Origin: Streptomyces venezuelae ATCC 10712
Lineage (GTDB): Bacteria; Actinomycetota; Actinomycetes; Streptomycetales; Streptomycetaceae
Assembly: GCF_008639165.1 (NCBI RefSeq)
Contig: NZ_CP029197.1
Location: forward strand, 6,204,001-6,268,000
DNA length: 64,000 nt
Reading direction: 5' to 3'
Below the pieces are notes generated by a model that worked only from the letters and a program-made list of their open reading frames with translations, searched no databases and had not been told where the DNA came from. Shown piece after piece: positions 41,761 through 49,449 of this stretch; position 1 is the stretch's first letter; each line of letters begins with the position of its first letter. The translations under genes were made by a program, and so were the position numbers.

Positions 41761-42518
41761 AACCGGCGACCTTGCACTCGGCAGCCTCGCAAGCACTGGC
41801 CTCGATAGGTGCCGAAGCACTCAGGACGCTGGCCGACGCCATGGCGTCGGGCAGCCCCCGGGCAGAGCTGCTGACGACCCGTGCCTCCACGGGCTACATG
41901 GAGGCAGCGGCCGCGGTCCTGGACGCCGCGGTGACCGACGGGGCGTCACCGCAGGAGGCAGCCGCGTACCTGCATGGCCTCGCCGCCGGATACGAACTCA
42001 GAACGCTTGAACAAGACGTCTCCCTGGTGTGGAGCGGGCCGTCGACCCATCGCGTCCCGGTGAGATCGACAGCCCGGGTGCTGCTCCAGCTCGTCACGGA
42101 GGCGAAAGCCGAGCTGACACTGATGACCTACTCGGCAAGACGCTACGCGCCGCTGGAAGGAGCTCTTCGGGCCGCGATCGCCCGGGGTGTCGTCGTCGAC
42201 GTCGTCGTGGAGACCCTGCAAGGCGCGGGCAACGCCCTCACGGGAGTGGAGCCCGCAACGGCATTCGCCGATGTGACCGGGATTCGCCTCTGGCACTGGC
42301 CCACAGTCCGCAGAACCGATAAGGGGGCCAAGACCCACGCGAAATTGGCGGTGGCGGACCGACATACGCTCCTGACGACGAGCGCGAACTTCACCCTCTC
42401 GGGAGTCGACCGCAACATAGAGGCAGGCGTGCTCATCACTGGTGGCTCCGCACCTGCGCGAGCGGCCGAGCATGTGCAGGAGCTCCAGCGTCGGGGAGTA
42501 CTCGAGCGCTACTGGTGA
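41757..42518 (+). CDS. drmC: DISARM phospholipase D-like protein DrmC
   Basis: A 253-aa protein. It carries one HKD motif near the C-terminus, HAKLAVADRHTLLTTSANF (about 193-211), with His, Lys and Asp in place and the following Asn. It ends GVLERYW. A single HKD implies a dimeric active site, as in PLD-family nucleases. DrmC is the third shared DISARM core gene and is reported to be dispensable or accessory in some systems. The GTG at 41757 lies inside the drmB stop. No DISARM gene follows, so the system ends here. Confidence 0.87.
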   Translation: MKPATLHSAASQALASIGAEALRTLADAMASGSPRAELLTTRASTGYMEAAAAVLDAAVTDGASPQEAAAYLHGLAAGYELRTLEQDVSLVWSGPSTHRVPVRSTARVLLQLVTEAKAELTLMTYSARRYAPLEGALRAAIARGVVVDVVVETLQGAGNALTGVEPATAFADVTGIRLWHWPTVRRTDKGAKTHAKLAVADRHTLLTTSANFTLSGVDRNIEAGVLITGGSAPARAAEHVQELQRRGVLERYW

Positions 42519-42625
42519 AGTCTGGGGCCGCTCACTGTGAACAGCATCCAGACCTCATGGCAGGCACCAAGACCTCGCTGGCAGCGTTTCCGCCGATCAC
42601 GGAGCCTTTCGGCACTCTATGCGAA

Positions 42626-42676
42626 GTGCCCCCGGCAGGCTTCGAACCTCCGCACACGGCTCCGGAGGCGGTTGCC
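42626..42676 (-). repeat. Degenerate 3' half of tRNA-Arg(CCG), likely attachment-site relic
   Basis: Read on the minus strand, it matches the known actinomycete tRNA-Arg(CCG) from the anticodon stem to the acceptor end: an anticodon loop CTCCGGA, a T arm GGAGGTTCGAAGCCTGCC and an acceptor CGGGGGCA. There are about three changes, one of which breaks the anticodon stem. No 5' half (acceptor strand, D arm) precedes it, so it is not a working tRNA. A tRNA 3' half is what tyrosine integrases leave as an att site. The rest of 42519-43330 shows no supported gene. Confidence 0.6.
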
Positions 42677-43330
42677 GATTCCGGCGTTTCCCTGGTTCAG
42701 GCGTCTGCCTGGCACCCCGTCAAAGGTGCACCTCCGCCGAGCGGTAGAGATGCTCGGGCAGCCGAATGCGTCCAGATGCCCCGCAGGGTAAGCGTAGCGG
42801 GCGGCGGTGAAGCACTCGTGGACGTCGTGGTCGCATCGTGCAGCCTTGGCTAGTCCCTCGCCATACAGGACGAGGGCGCCGCTCGAGCGGCCGCCCCGGA
42901 GTCGGGGGGGCTCGGTCGGTGTGCTTGGCCCGCTTTGCGGCGACCGCTTCCGGTCGGTAGAGCCATGCGGCTTGTCGAAGCGGGCGATCAGCTCGTCCAG
43001 GTGTCAGGCTCGATCTGCCGTTGCGCGGCCCACTCCAGGCACGCTGACGCGTCCCGCTTGCCGACTCACTTCCGGATCGCTTGCAGCGTGCCGGCCGTGA
43101 GGGGAGTTGGTGTCGCCGTCAGCCATGGGGCGAGTGCTCCTAGGTTTACCCCTTGTTGTCGGTCGGTCTCAGAGGCCCTCTTTGGAGGCATGGCGCGTCG
43201 AAGGTGTGCACGTAGCGCCCATAGCGCACGCAATGCACATCGATCTCGAATCCGATTTGTGTCGCGCACGCTCCTGCCCTGCAATTTTTCTTGACATGTT
43301 TGTTGTTGACGCGTTTCCGATGACGGCCGG

Positions 43331-43804
43331 GTGCTGGAGTGGTCGGGGCAGGCCCCGTCGGTGCTGGCCGCCCGCCTGACGGCCCGGCTCGAGGAGACCG
43401 GCGGCGAGGCCCTGGTCACCCGCCCGTTCGGCTGGATCACCCGCCGTGGGCTAGTGCGCCGACCGTCGTGCTCGGACGTACGGTGCGATGACGGCGTGCG
43501 GCTCGACACCGGCGCCGACTGCGACAACTGCGACAACGTCCTGCACTCGCGCCGGGCGTGGCGGGTGCGGATCGCCGCCGACGTCAACCAGGAGCTGCCC
43601 GGACTGGAGACGGACGCGCGGTACCGGGAGATCGAGGCCCGGATGCGCCGTCACGCCGAGGCCGCCGACTTCGTAGCCCGTCAGGCTGAGGCCCGGGAGC
43701 GGGCGGAGCGCCGTGCGGCGGCCCGCGCCGAGGTCGAGGCGCAGGCGGCGGTCGAGCGGGAGCGGGCAACGGCCGAGGCGGCGGCCCGGCAGGCCGTGGC
43801 GTAA
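43331..43804 (+). pseudogene. Headless fragment of a mobile-element protein
   Basis: The frame (157 aa) begins abruptly in the middle of what looks like a domain (LEWSGQAPSVLAARLTARLE, then RPFGWITRRGLV). It continues with a cysteine group (CSDVRCDDG, then CDNCDN) and an Ala/Arg/Glu coiled tail. From memory this is the C-terminal half of larger plasmid/ICE-type helix-turn-helix proteins common in Streptomyces. No matching N-terminal half lies upstream, only about 800 bases of DNA without a gene. A GTG at 43331 could in principle start it, but no ribosome site is visible. Confidence 0.5.
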
Positions 43805-43917
43805 GAGGACTGCGGCCGGGAGCGGTCGGCCCCTCCCCACGCGGATCAAGGACCAACCAAGTGAGGCGAGGAGCGACCTCGGCCCTTTTCAAGGCTGTGA
43901 CCGCGCTTCCGTGATGA

Positions 43918-44455
43918 CTACGACTGGATGAGAATGCGGGCTCTCAGGACGTGGAACGAGGCTCGGCCGTACATCTGCCGTTTGATCGTTTTTTGATGCG
44001 GTTGACATGGCCTGCTACGACGCCGGAGCTGTATTGCAGGGTCAGGCCAGCGGTGACGGCGTCGATGTCGAACTTCATGAACCGGGCGAACCCGCGGATC
44101 GGCTGAGGTGCGTCACGCTCCACATCGCTGATCCAGTCGGGCAGCAGATGACCTGTGCGGTCGCGGACCAGGGTGGTGAACCCTTGCGCGATCTCGCGGG
44201 TGCGTGCGATGTCGGGGCAGGCCAGGCAGACCTCGCCGAGCCGGACCTCGTCCTCTTCGCTCAACGGCTCACGGCGACGCATGATCCAGGACGTGATCGC
44301 GCGTGGGCTTGGGATCGGTGCTGGCACAGGTATGGCAGTGCCGTCTCGAAGAGTCGCGACGTATCTGCGGACCGTCTGAACCGTCCCACCGAATCCACGC
44401 TCACGGACTTCACGGAAGAGCCGGCCGGCGTCCGTGCAGCCGGTGAAGGGGACGT
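43918..44455 (-). mobile_element. ISL3-family transposase remnant
   Basis: The minus strand encodes the C-terminal third of an ISL3 transposase: GGTVQTVRRYVATLRDG, ITSWIMRRREPLSEEDE, FARFMKFDIDAVTAGLTL, then YSSGVVAGHVNRIK. The family normally has Glu before GHVNRIK as the last catalytic acid; here it is Ala. A frameshift next to TTTTTT (about 43988-43994) follows. Sense resumes one frame over as RQMYGRASFHVLRARIL, ending at the TAG 43918-43920. The N-terminal two thirds and both terminal repeats are absent. It is dead. Confidence 0.8.
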
Positions 44456-44679
44456 TCGACTGCATCCCACGAGCCACGGGCGTGGGAGCGACGGCCGCTT
44501 CAGAGACAATGCTGTGGGGCTGAGGCTCTGCTGGAAGTAGTGAAACACACCAAGATCGGCTGATGATCCTTGTCCCCAGTGGGGCCACTTTCCGTGTCCG
44601 TCCTGTCGCAGACTTGCAAGGCGTGGTGACCCTGGCTGGTTGCCGCGGCTTTGGCCCAGTCGACCCAAGGACTGCAATC

Positions 44680-45894
44680 GTGAGCGAGCGCGTTCTCATC
44701 CCCCGCAACCGGGGCTTCCTCTTCCTCGACTCCCACCCAGCGGGCTGCGAGCGGCTGGTGGCCGACATGTGGCAGGCATGCCCCGACTCTGCCGACGTGC
44801 CGCAGGGTGACGGTCCGGTGGCTCTGATCATCGGCTCCTCGGCCGGATATGGCTTGGCGGCCGCTGTCGCCGGACTCAAGCGCGCCGGCATCCGCGGCAT
44901 CATGGTCTCCTTTGAGAAGGCCCCCACCGAACGGCGTACCGCTACGGCAGGCTGGTACCGCACCGCCACCACCGCCGACATCGCCCGTGCCGCCGGGAGG
45001 GATCTGGTCTTTCTCAACGGCGACGCGTTCTCCGACACGATGAAGGACCAGGTCGCCGACCTCATCGAGCAGCGTTTCGGCGGCAGGCTGGACTACCTGA
45101 TCTACTCGGTGGCCGCGCCACGGCGCACCGACCCGGACACCGGCACCACGTACACCTCCGTCCTCAAGCCGATCGGCCAGGCGAACCGCACCAAGACCCT
45201 TGTCTTCGACGACCAGGGCGTTCCCGAGGTGCGCGAGGTCGAGACCGGGCCGGCCGAGGGCGACGATGTCGAGCAGACTGTGGCCGTTATGGGCGGTGCG
45301 GACTGGGAACGCTGGATCGACCACCTGGCCGGTCGGGGACTGCTCGGCAAGGGCTTCGCTACCGCCGCGCTGTCATACATCGGATCGCCGCTGACCGCGG
45401 CGATCTACCGGCAGGGCACCATCGGCGCGGCCAAGGCTCACCTGGAGGCCACCGCCCGCACCCTGAACGAGCGGCTCGACAAAACGGTGGGCGGGCGGGC
45501 CGTGACCTCCGTCAACGGCGCCGCCGTCACCCAGTCCTCCACCGCCATCCCCGGCATCGCCCTGTACACCGGCTTGCTGCGCGGCGTCCTTGGACGGGAC
45601 TTGCTTCCACCGGTACATCAGCTCGCCGCCCTGTGGGACCAGCTCACCGGTGCCGCGCCGCTCGCCCTGGATGACGAAGGCCGAATCCGTCTGGACGCCT
45701 GGGAACTCACTGACGACGTCCAGGCGGCAGTCGCCGAACGCTGGGAGGCCGCCACGACCGACACCATCGCCGGTCTCGCCGACCTCGGCTGGTTCCATGC
45801 CGAAGTCCAACGCCTGTACGGATTCTCCGTCCCGGGCGTCGACTACACCGCCGCAGTGGCCACCGACATTCCCTGGCCCGCCCCCGCGTCCTGA
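44680..45894 (+). CDS. fabV: Trans-2-enoyl-CoA/ACP reductase, FabV type
   Basis: A 404-aa protein of the FabV/Ter family, which reduces trans-2-enoyl thioesters with NAD(P)H in the last step of fatty acid elongation. The N-terminus VLIPRNRGFLFLDSHPAGC is characteristic. The nucleotide site is IIGSSAGYGLAAAV (about 47-60). The active pair is Tyr and Lys in YRQGTIGAAKAHLEA (Tyr-x8-Lys, about 246-255). The length fits the usual 400 aa. GTG 44680 is preferred, with AAGGA about nine bases upstream. FabV enzymes are known to resist triclosan. It stands alone next to a dead transposase, away from other fatty-acid genes, so it may have been acquired. Confidence 0.88.
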   Translation: MSERVLIPRNRGFLFLDSHPAGCERLVADMWQACPDSADVPQGDGPVALIIGSSAGYGLAAAVAGLKRAGIRGIMVSFEKAPTERRTATAGWYRTATTADIARAAGRDLVFLNGDAFSDTMKDQVADLIEQRFGGRLDYLIYSVAAPRRTDPDTGTTYTSVLKPIGQANRTKTLVFDDQGVPEVREVETGPAEGDDVEQTVAVMGGADWERWIDHLAGRGLLGKGFATAALSYIGSPLTAAIYRQGTIGAAKAHLEATARTLNERLDKTVGGRAVTSVNGAAVTQSSTAIPGIALYTGLLRGVLGRDLLPPVHQLAALWDQLTGAAPLALDDEGRIRLDAWELTDDVQAAVAERWEAATTDTIAGLADLGWFHAEVQRLYGFSVPGVDYTAAVATDIPWPAPAS

Positions 45895-45952
45895 TCCCGG
45901 CACGAATCCGCCACGCGGAACGCCCCCGCTGGGAGGCTCTCACTATTCGTCG

Positions 45953-46585
45953 ATGGCGTACTTGTCACGTAGGGGCCGCATGCCGCCGGAAAGGTCCGGG
46001 AGGTGGAATCCCCGAGAAGCCCGCGACCGGCTGGCCGCCGTGGCCGCCGCCGAGGGCCTGTCCCTGCGCGCCTACCTCGCCCGCCTCGCCGAGACCGTGC
46101 TGACCCCCGCCGAACGAGCCGAACGGGTCGACCAGGCCGAGGCCGCCCTGAATGCATGGACCGGCTGCAACCCCACGGCCGGCGGAGAAGCCGCCCTGGA
46201 CGACGAGCTCGACCGCCGCCTCGCCCAGGTGCAGCGCCCCCGCGAGGCCACCTGGGCCCAGGCCCACGCGCAGCACGCCGCCCAGCCCGCACCGGATCGG
46301 CCCGACGGCGCCATCGTCGCCACCACCGTGCCGCTCCGCTGGAAGGGCGCGGCCGTCAGGGTCCTCGACCTCAACCCGGGACCCAGCGCCCTGGGGCTGT
46401 TAGGTCCAATAGGGTCAACAGGGTCTGAGCAGCCACGGCAAGGCCCCGGCACCCACCAGGGGCCTTGCCGTGAGTGGGGCCAGGGGCCCAGGGCGCGATC
46501 TGGGCAAACGACGAGGCCGCCGTCCATACGGAGTGAACGGGGGCCCGGGGCACCCACGCGCCAAGGTGGGGCCAGATGTCCCTGA
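45953..46585 (+). CDS. Small protein with antitoxin-like N-terminus
   Basis: The frame encodes up to 210 aa. Residues about 20-55 (REARDRLAAVAAAEGLSLRAYLARLAETV) resemble the ribbon-helix-helix half of FitA/VapB antitoxins. Then comes an acidic helix (VDQAEAALNAWTG, DDELDRRLAQVQ). From about residue 140 it turns into Gly/Arg/Pro-rich sequence with no protein-like pattern. A perfect hairpin (46434-46472) lies inside that part, so the original gene probably ended earlier or has lost its stop. No PIN toxin follows. The N-terminal assignment is tentative. Confidence 0.45.
   Translation: MAYLSRRGRMPPERSGRWNPREARDRLAAVAAAEGLSLRAYLARLAETVLTPAERAERVDQAEAALNAWTGCNPTAGGEAALDDELDRRLAQVQRPREATWAQAHAQHAAQPAPDRPDGAIVATTVPLRWKGAAVRVLDLNPGPSALGLLGPIGSTGSEQPRQGPGTHQGPCREWGQGPRARSGQTTRPPSIRSERGPGAPTRQGGARCP
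46434..46472 (+). terminator. Perfect 14-bp hairpin
   Basis: CACGGCAAGGCCCC (46434-46447) and GGGGCCTTGCCGTG (46459-46472) pair exactly around an 11-base loop. It looks like an intrinsic terminator although no T-run follows. It falls inside the open reading frame of the preceding gene. Confidence 0.6.
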
Positions 46586-46751
46586 GCAAGCTGGTTTGCA
46601 GTCCACAAGTCGTCAGGGGGTAACCCGCTCAACGAAGAGCGAATCGTCCATCGAGTGGCGCTGGTACAACCCTGAAACGAAGGTGTACGAGCGTGTCTAC
46701 CCGAAGCGCTTCACCTACCCCGACGGCTCGCTTGTGCCCGAGGAATTCTGA
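46470..46751 (+). CDS. Possible small aromatic-rich protein
   Basis: An open frame of 93 aa. Only the last 40 residues look like a protein: SSIEWRWYNPETKVYERVYP then RFTYPDGSLVPEEF, a Trp/Tyr-rich beta-like pattern. The first 50 residues are Gly/Arg/Pro-rich and overlap a hairpin. A real start inside the frame is not obvious, since GTA rather than GTG precedes the good part. It ends a few bases before the next gene's ribosome site, so it could be the upstream member of a small operon. Confidence 0.35.
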   Translation: MSGARGPGRDLGKRRGRRPYGVNGGPGHPRAKVGPDVPEQAGLQSTSRQGVTRSTKSESSIEWRWYNPETKVYERVYPKRFTYPDGSLVPEEF

Positions 46752-46764
46752 GGAGATGGAGAGC

Positions 46765-47178
46765 ATGACTGATTTCGTCCGGGAAGGGCGGCTCTTCAAG
46801 GTGAGCGGGTTCAACCCCTCGCACCGCCAGCTCTTTCTGACCAGTGAGGCCCTCCACAAGGACCGGACCACGACGAGGGTCGAGGTCCATATCGGACATG
46901 TGGAACTGATGTTCCTCAAGCCCTTCTACGCGAACGGGCTCCTCATCCGGCGAGCGACCACCGCCGAGTTCGCCGTGCTCCACGAACGGCACGGCATTGC
47001 GGCAGAGGACGCCGCCTATACCTGGACGCTAGAGCGGGACGGCGGCAGCTTCGTCGTCGGAGCCAACCCGTCCTGGCGGGAGGCGGAGTACAAGCTGATG
47101 GGCGACCGGACGTCGTTGTACGAGGCGAATAAGCCCTGGCCTCCGGAATTCCCGGTGGCATCGGGGACGATCGGCTGA
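46765..47178 (+). CDS. Unknown 137-aa protein
   Basis: No family recognised. It is a soluble protein with alternating strands and helices (RLFKVSGFNPSHRQLFL, VEVHIGHVELMFL, AAYTWTLERDGGSFVVG) and a C-terminal KPWPPEFPVASGTIG. ATG 46765 is chosen with AGGAG nine bases upstream (46751-46755); ATG 46756 is in frame but too close to that site. A clear terminator follows at 47248. The 47179-47825 gap otherwise holds only a hexanucleotide repeat. Confidence 0.6.
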   Translation: MTDFVREGRLFKVSGFNPSHRQLFLTSEALHKDRTTTRVEVHIGHVELMFLKPFYANGLLIRRATTAEFAVLHERHGIAAEDAAYTWTLERDGGSFVVGANPSWREAEYKLMGDRTSLYEANKPWPPEFPVASGTIG

Positions 47179-47247
47179 CCGTTCTTCGGCCGGGCCGCCG
47201 AGGGAAAGCAGCCTCGGCGGCTCCGGCCGAAGGTGCGTTGACGAAAT

Positions 47248-47290
47248 GGAGGGGTCGCCCCCGGTGCGATGCGCTGGGGACGACCCCTCC
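47248..47290 (+). terminator. Intrinsic terminator
   Basis: GGAGGGGTCG (47248-47257) pairs exactly with CGACCCCTCC (47281-47290). The stem extends inward by CCCC/GGGG past a bulged A. TTCGTTTCT follows. It is placed after the unknown 137-aa gene on the plus strand. Confidence 0.65.
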
Positions 47291-47460
47291 TTCGTTTCTA
47301 TGTGCGGAGACGGCGCCGAGCCAGTTGTAGCGGACGGCGGGCTGTCCGGTGCAGGGGTTGCCGTATGCGTCGTTGTCCAGGACGAGGGCGCTTCGGCGGT
47401 GTCCAGCGGGAGTTGCAGGGCGACGTCGCCGTGGATCTTGGTGAGCTGGAGGACGGTATT

Positions 47461-47490
47461 GCCGTTGCCGTTGCCGTTGCCGTTGCCGCT
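47461..47490. repeat. GCCGTT hexanucleotide tandem repeat
   Basis: Four exact GCCGTT units (47461-47484) are followed by one GCCGCT. Read on the minus strand in one frame it gives Gly-Asn repeats, but the surrounding frame has no convincing gene. Confidence 0.8.
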
Positions 47491-47793
47491 GGTGGTGGCG
47501 GCCAGGTCACCGGAGGCGGAATCGTGCCTACTGCCCAGGGCAGCCCGACTCAAGCCCGACGGCCGGCACCAAACTCCTGATGTGACGCAGGGGTAAGGGG
47601 ACCGAGTCAGCTCGGCAGCTCCCGCTCATCAGGAGCAAACTGTCGGCGACTTGACAGAGGTCTACCGAAGGGCGGGGGGCTATTGAACAGGTTTCGTCAC
47701 GGATCGGCCGATTCTTGCTCTCAGGCCGCCCCCAGCACATGGGAGCATGCTTCGCTCGACGCGCGAAATGGCGCTCTTCGCAATGGATTTCGG

Positions 47794-47839
47794 GCGAAGA
47801 ACATGACAACGCGGCAGCGAAGAACATGACAACGCGGCA
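47794..47839. repeat. 23-bp tandem duplication at a gene start
   Basis: The 23-base unit beginning GCGAAGAACATGACAACG occurs twice head to tail (47794-47816 and 47817-47839) without a mismatch. Each copy contains the ATG and weak ribosome site of the downstream secreted protein. As 23 is not a multiple of three, only the second ATG (47826) is in frame. Confidence 0.9.
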
Positions 47840-48251
47840 GCATGGAACGACTGTTCGTAAGACGGCCGTCGTCGCAGGCGGTCTCCTGGTGGCCACCCTG
47901 GCTGGAACCGTCCCGGCGGCGGCCGAGGGGTCGTGGACCAGCCACATATCCGGGTGGCGCGACAACAACGAGTCCCGCCGCTGGACCGATAAGCACGCCG
48001 ACAAGGCGGCAACGACCGTCAGCTTCTCTGGGTGCAGCTTCAGTTCGATGGACGTCGGGCTCCACCGTGTCGTCAACAACTGGCCGGACGCGGCTTACGG
48101 CGGCAAGGTCAGCCAGTGCACGACATCGAACTGGGGGGAGATCGCGACGTCGGGCGACTTCTACTTCGGGAAGATCACCAGCGGGACGGTCAGCGTCGAC
48201 AACGTGACGGTCCGCTACCAGAGACCAGGCGCGGGCCGGTGCATTCCGTGA
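47826..48251 (+). CDS. Small secreted protein
   Basis: A 141-aa protein with a Sec signal peptide: basic start MTTRQHGTTVRKT, hydrophobic core AVVAGGLLVATLAGTV and cleavage near PAAAEG (about residue 34). The mature part of about 107 aa is Ser/Trp-rich (SWTSHISGWRDNNESRRW) with three Cys (FSGCSF, SQCTTSNW, GRCIP) and a beta-rich end TSGTVSVDNVTVRYQ. No catalytic motif. The start lies in the second copy of a 23-bp duplication. The function is unknown. Confidence 0.65.
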   Translation: MTTRQHGTTVRKTAVVAGGLLVATLAGTVPAAAEGSWTSHISGWRDNNESRRWTDKHADKAATTVSFSGCSFSSMDVGLHRVVNNWPDAAYGGKVSQCTTSNWGEIATSGDFYFGKITSGTVSVDNVTVRYQRPGAGRCIP

Positions 48252-48317
48252 AATCTGAGTGCACCGGGTCCGTTTGGCCAAACCACACTTCAACTTGGAC
48301 TACTCGTGCCTATCTAG

Positions 48318-48818
48318 CTAACTGACTGCTCATTCAGCTACCGCAAGAGGACTCCCGTTCTGGATCGGGTGAGTCTCACCTTCACTCGAGGGACGAACGT
48401 ACTCCTCGGGCCCAGTGGGGCAGGAAAATCTACGCTACTCGCCCTGGGAGCCTCGGCGATGCAGCCAGATTCAGGCCGTGTGCGCCTGAACGGTGTTGGA
48501 ACGAGAAGCCGTAGCGACCTCAAAAAGTATCGTCGCAGTGTCGGTTGGCCACCGCAGCAGGTCCAACCCATCGCCGGACTCAGAGTCCGCGAACAGGTTG
48601 CATATGCAGGGTGGCTGAAGGGCATGCCCCGTAGGGAAGCATGGGATGCTTCCCTGGATGCTCTGGGTCGCGTTGATCTCACTGGCCTCGCACAGCGGCG
48701 TAGCTCCGAGCTCTCAGGCAGTCAGCTACGTCGTCTAGGCATAGCTCAGGTGCTGGTCCATGCTGCAGAGGTTGTACTCATGGACGAACCGACAGCTGGG
48801 TTGGATCCGCGGCAGCGT
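48318..48818 (+). pseudogene. Truncated ABC transporter ATP-binding protein
   Basis: The frame opens after a TAG at 48315 with CSFSYRKRTPVLDRVSLTF, the usual first strand of an ABC ATPase, but has no normal start codon; GTG 48369 would drop that strand. It contains Walker A GPSGAGKSTLLALG, Q-loop WPPQQ, signature LSGSQLRRLGIAQ, and Walker B VVLMDEPTAGLDP. At about 48815 the match stops and the DNA becomes a response regulator in another frame. The H-loop and C-terminal part are missing, so the protein cannot work. It is the left side of a deletion junction. Confidence 0.75.
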
Positions 48819-48822
48819 CAGG

Positions 48823-49449
48823 ATGATCCTGAACGCGTCCGACGGCATCGAGGTCGTGGCGACCGCGGAAGGCGCCCAGGCGACCGACGTGATCCGGCGC
48901 GAGCGGCCGGACGTCGTGCTCCTCGACATCCGCATGCCGGACGTGGACGGCCTGACCGTGCTGCGGCAGATCCAGACGCTGCCCGAACCGCCGCACGTCG
49001 CCATGCTGACCACCTTCGACACCGACGAGTACATCCTGACCGCACTGCGCTCGGGAGCCTCCGGCTTCCTGCTCAAGGACACCGAGCCCGAGCAGCTCGC
49101 CCAGCTGGTACGCACCCTGGCCGCGGGCGGCGTCGTCATGTCGCCGAAGGCGTCCCGCGCGCTGCTCCGCAGCCACCCGGGGGCCGGAGCACCCCAGGAC
49201 GCGGACGTCTCGCGCGTCGGTCTGCTCAGTGACCGGGAACGCGACGTCCTCGTCCTGGTCGCCGAAGGGCTCTCCAACGCTGACATCGGCACCCGCATCC
49301 ACCTGAGCGCGGGCACCGTCAAGGACCATGTCAGCTCGATCCTCACCAAGCTGCGGGTCTCCAGCCGCGTCCAGGCCGCGCTCCTCGCCGAGCGCGCCGG
49401 ACTGCTCACCCACCACGACGACGACACGGCACGGGACAACGGGCGATGA
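48823..49449 (+). pseudogene. NarL-type response regulator lacking its first strand
   Basis: A 208-aa frame from ATG 48823. Homology begins at GSVRMILNASDGIEVV, about 20 residues into the family, so strand 1 and the acidic DD pair that binds magnesium are gone. The phospho-acceptor Asp remains in VVLLDIRMPD, as do LTTFDTDEYILTAL, the Lys of GFLLKDT, and the LuxR-type helix-turn-helix (LSDRERDVLVLVAEGLSNADIG, split around the turn). Without the DD pair, phosphorylation is unlikely, but DNA binding may persist. It overlaps the kinase start by ATGA (49446). Kept as pseudogene because of the fused 5' end. Confidence 0.7.

Noticed and set aside
42626..42676. Functional tRNA-Arg gene
   Set aside because: The 5' half is missing and the anticodon stem carries a mismatch.
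42515..42853. Short plus-strand frames after drmC
   Set aside because: Several competing frames with no conserved pattern, running across the tRNA relic. Treated as non-coding.
47029..47553. Minus-strand frame with Gly-Asn repeats
   Set aside because: It overlaps the plus-strand 137-aa gene and its terminator, has no ribosome site, and the repeat comes from a GCCGTT microsatellite.
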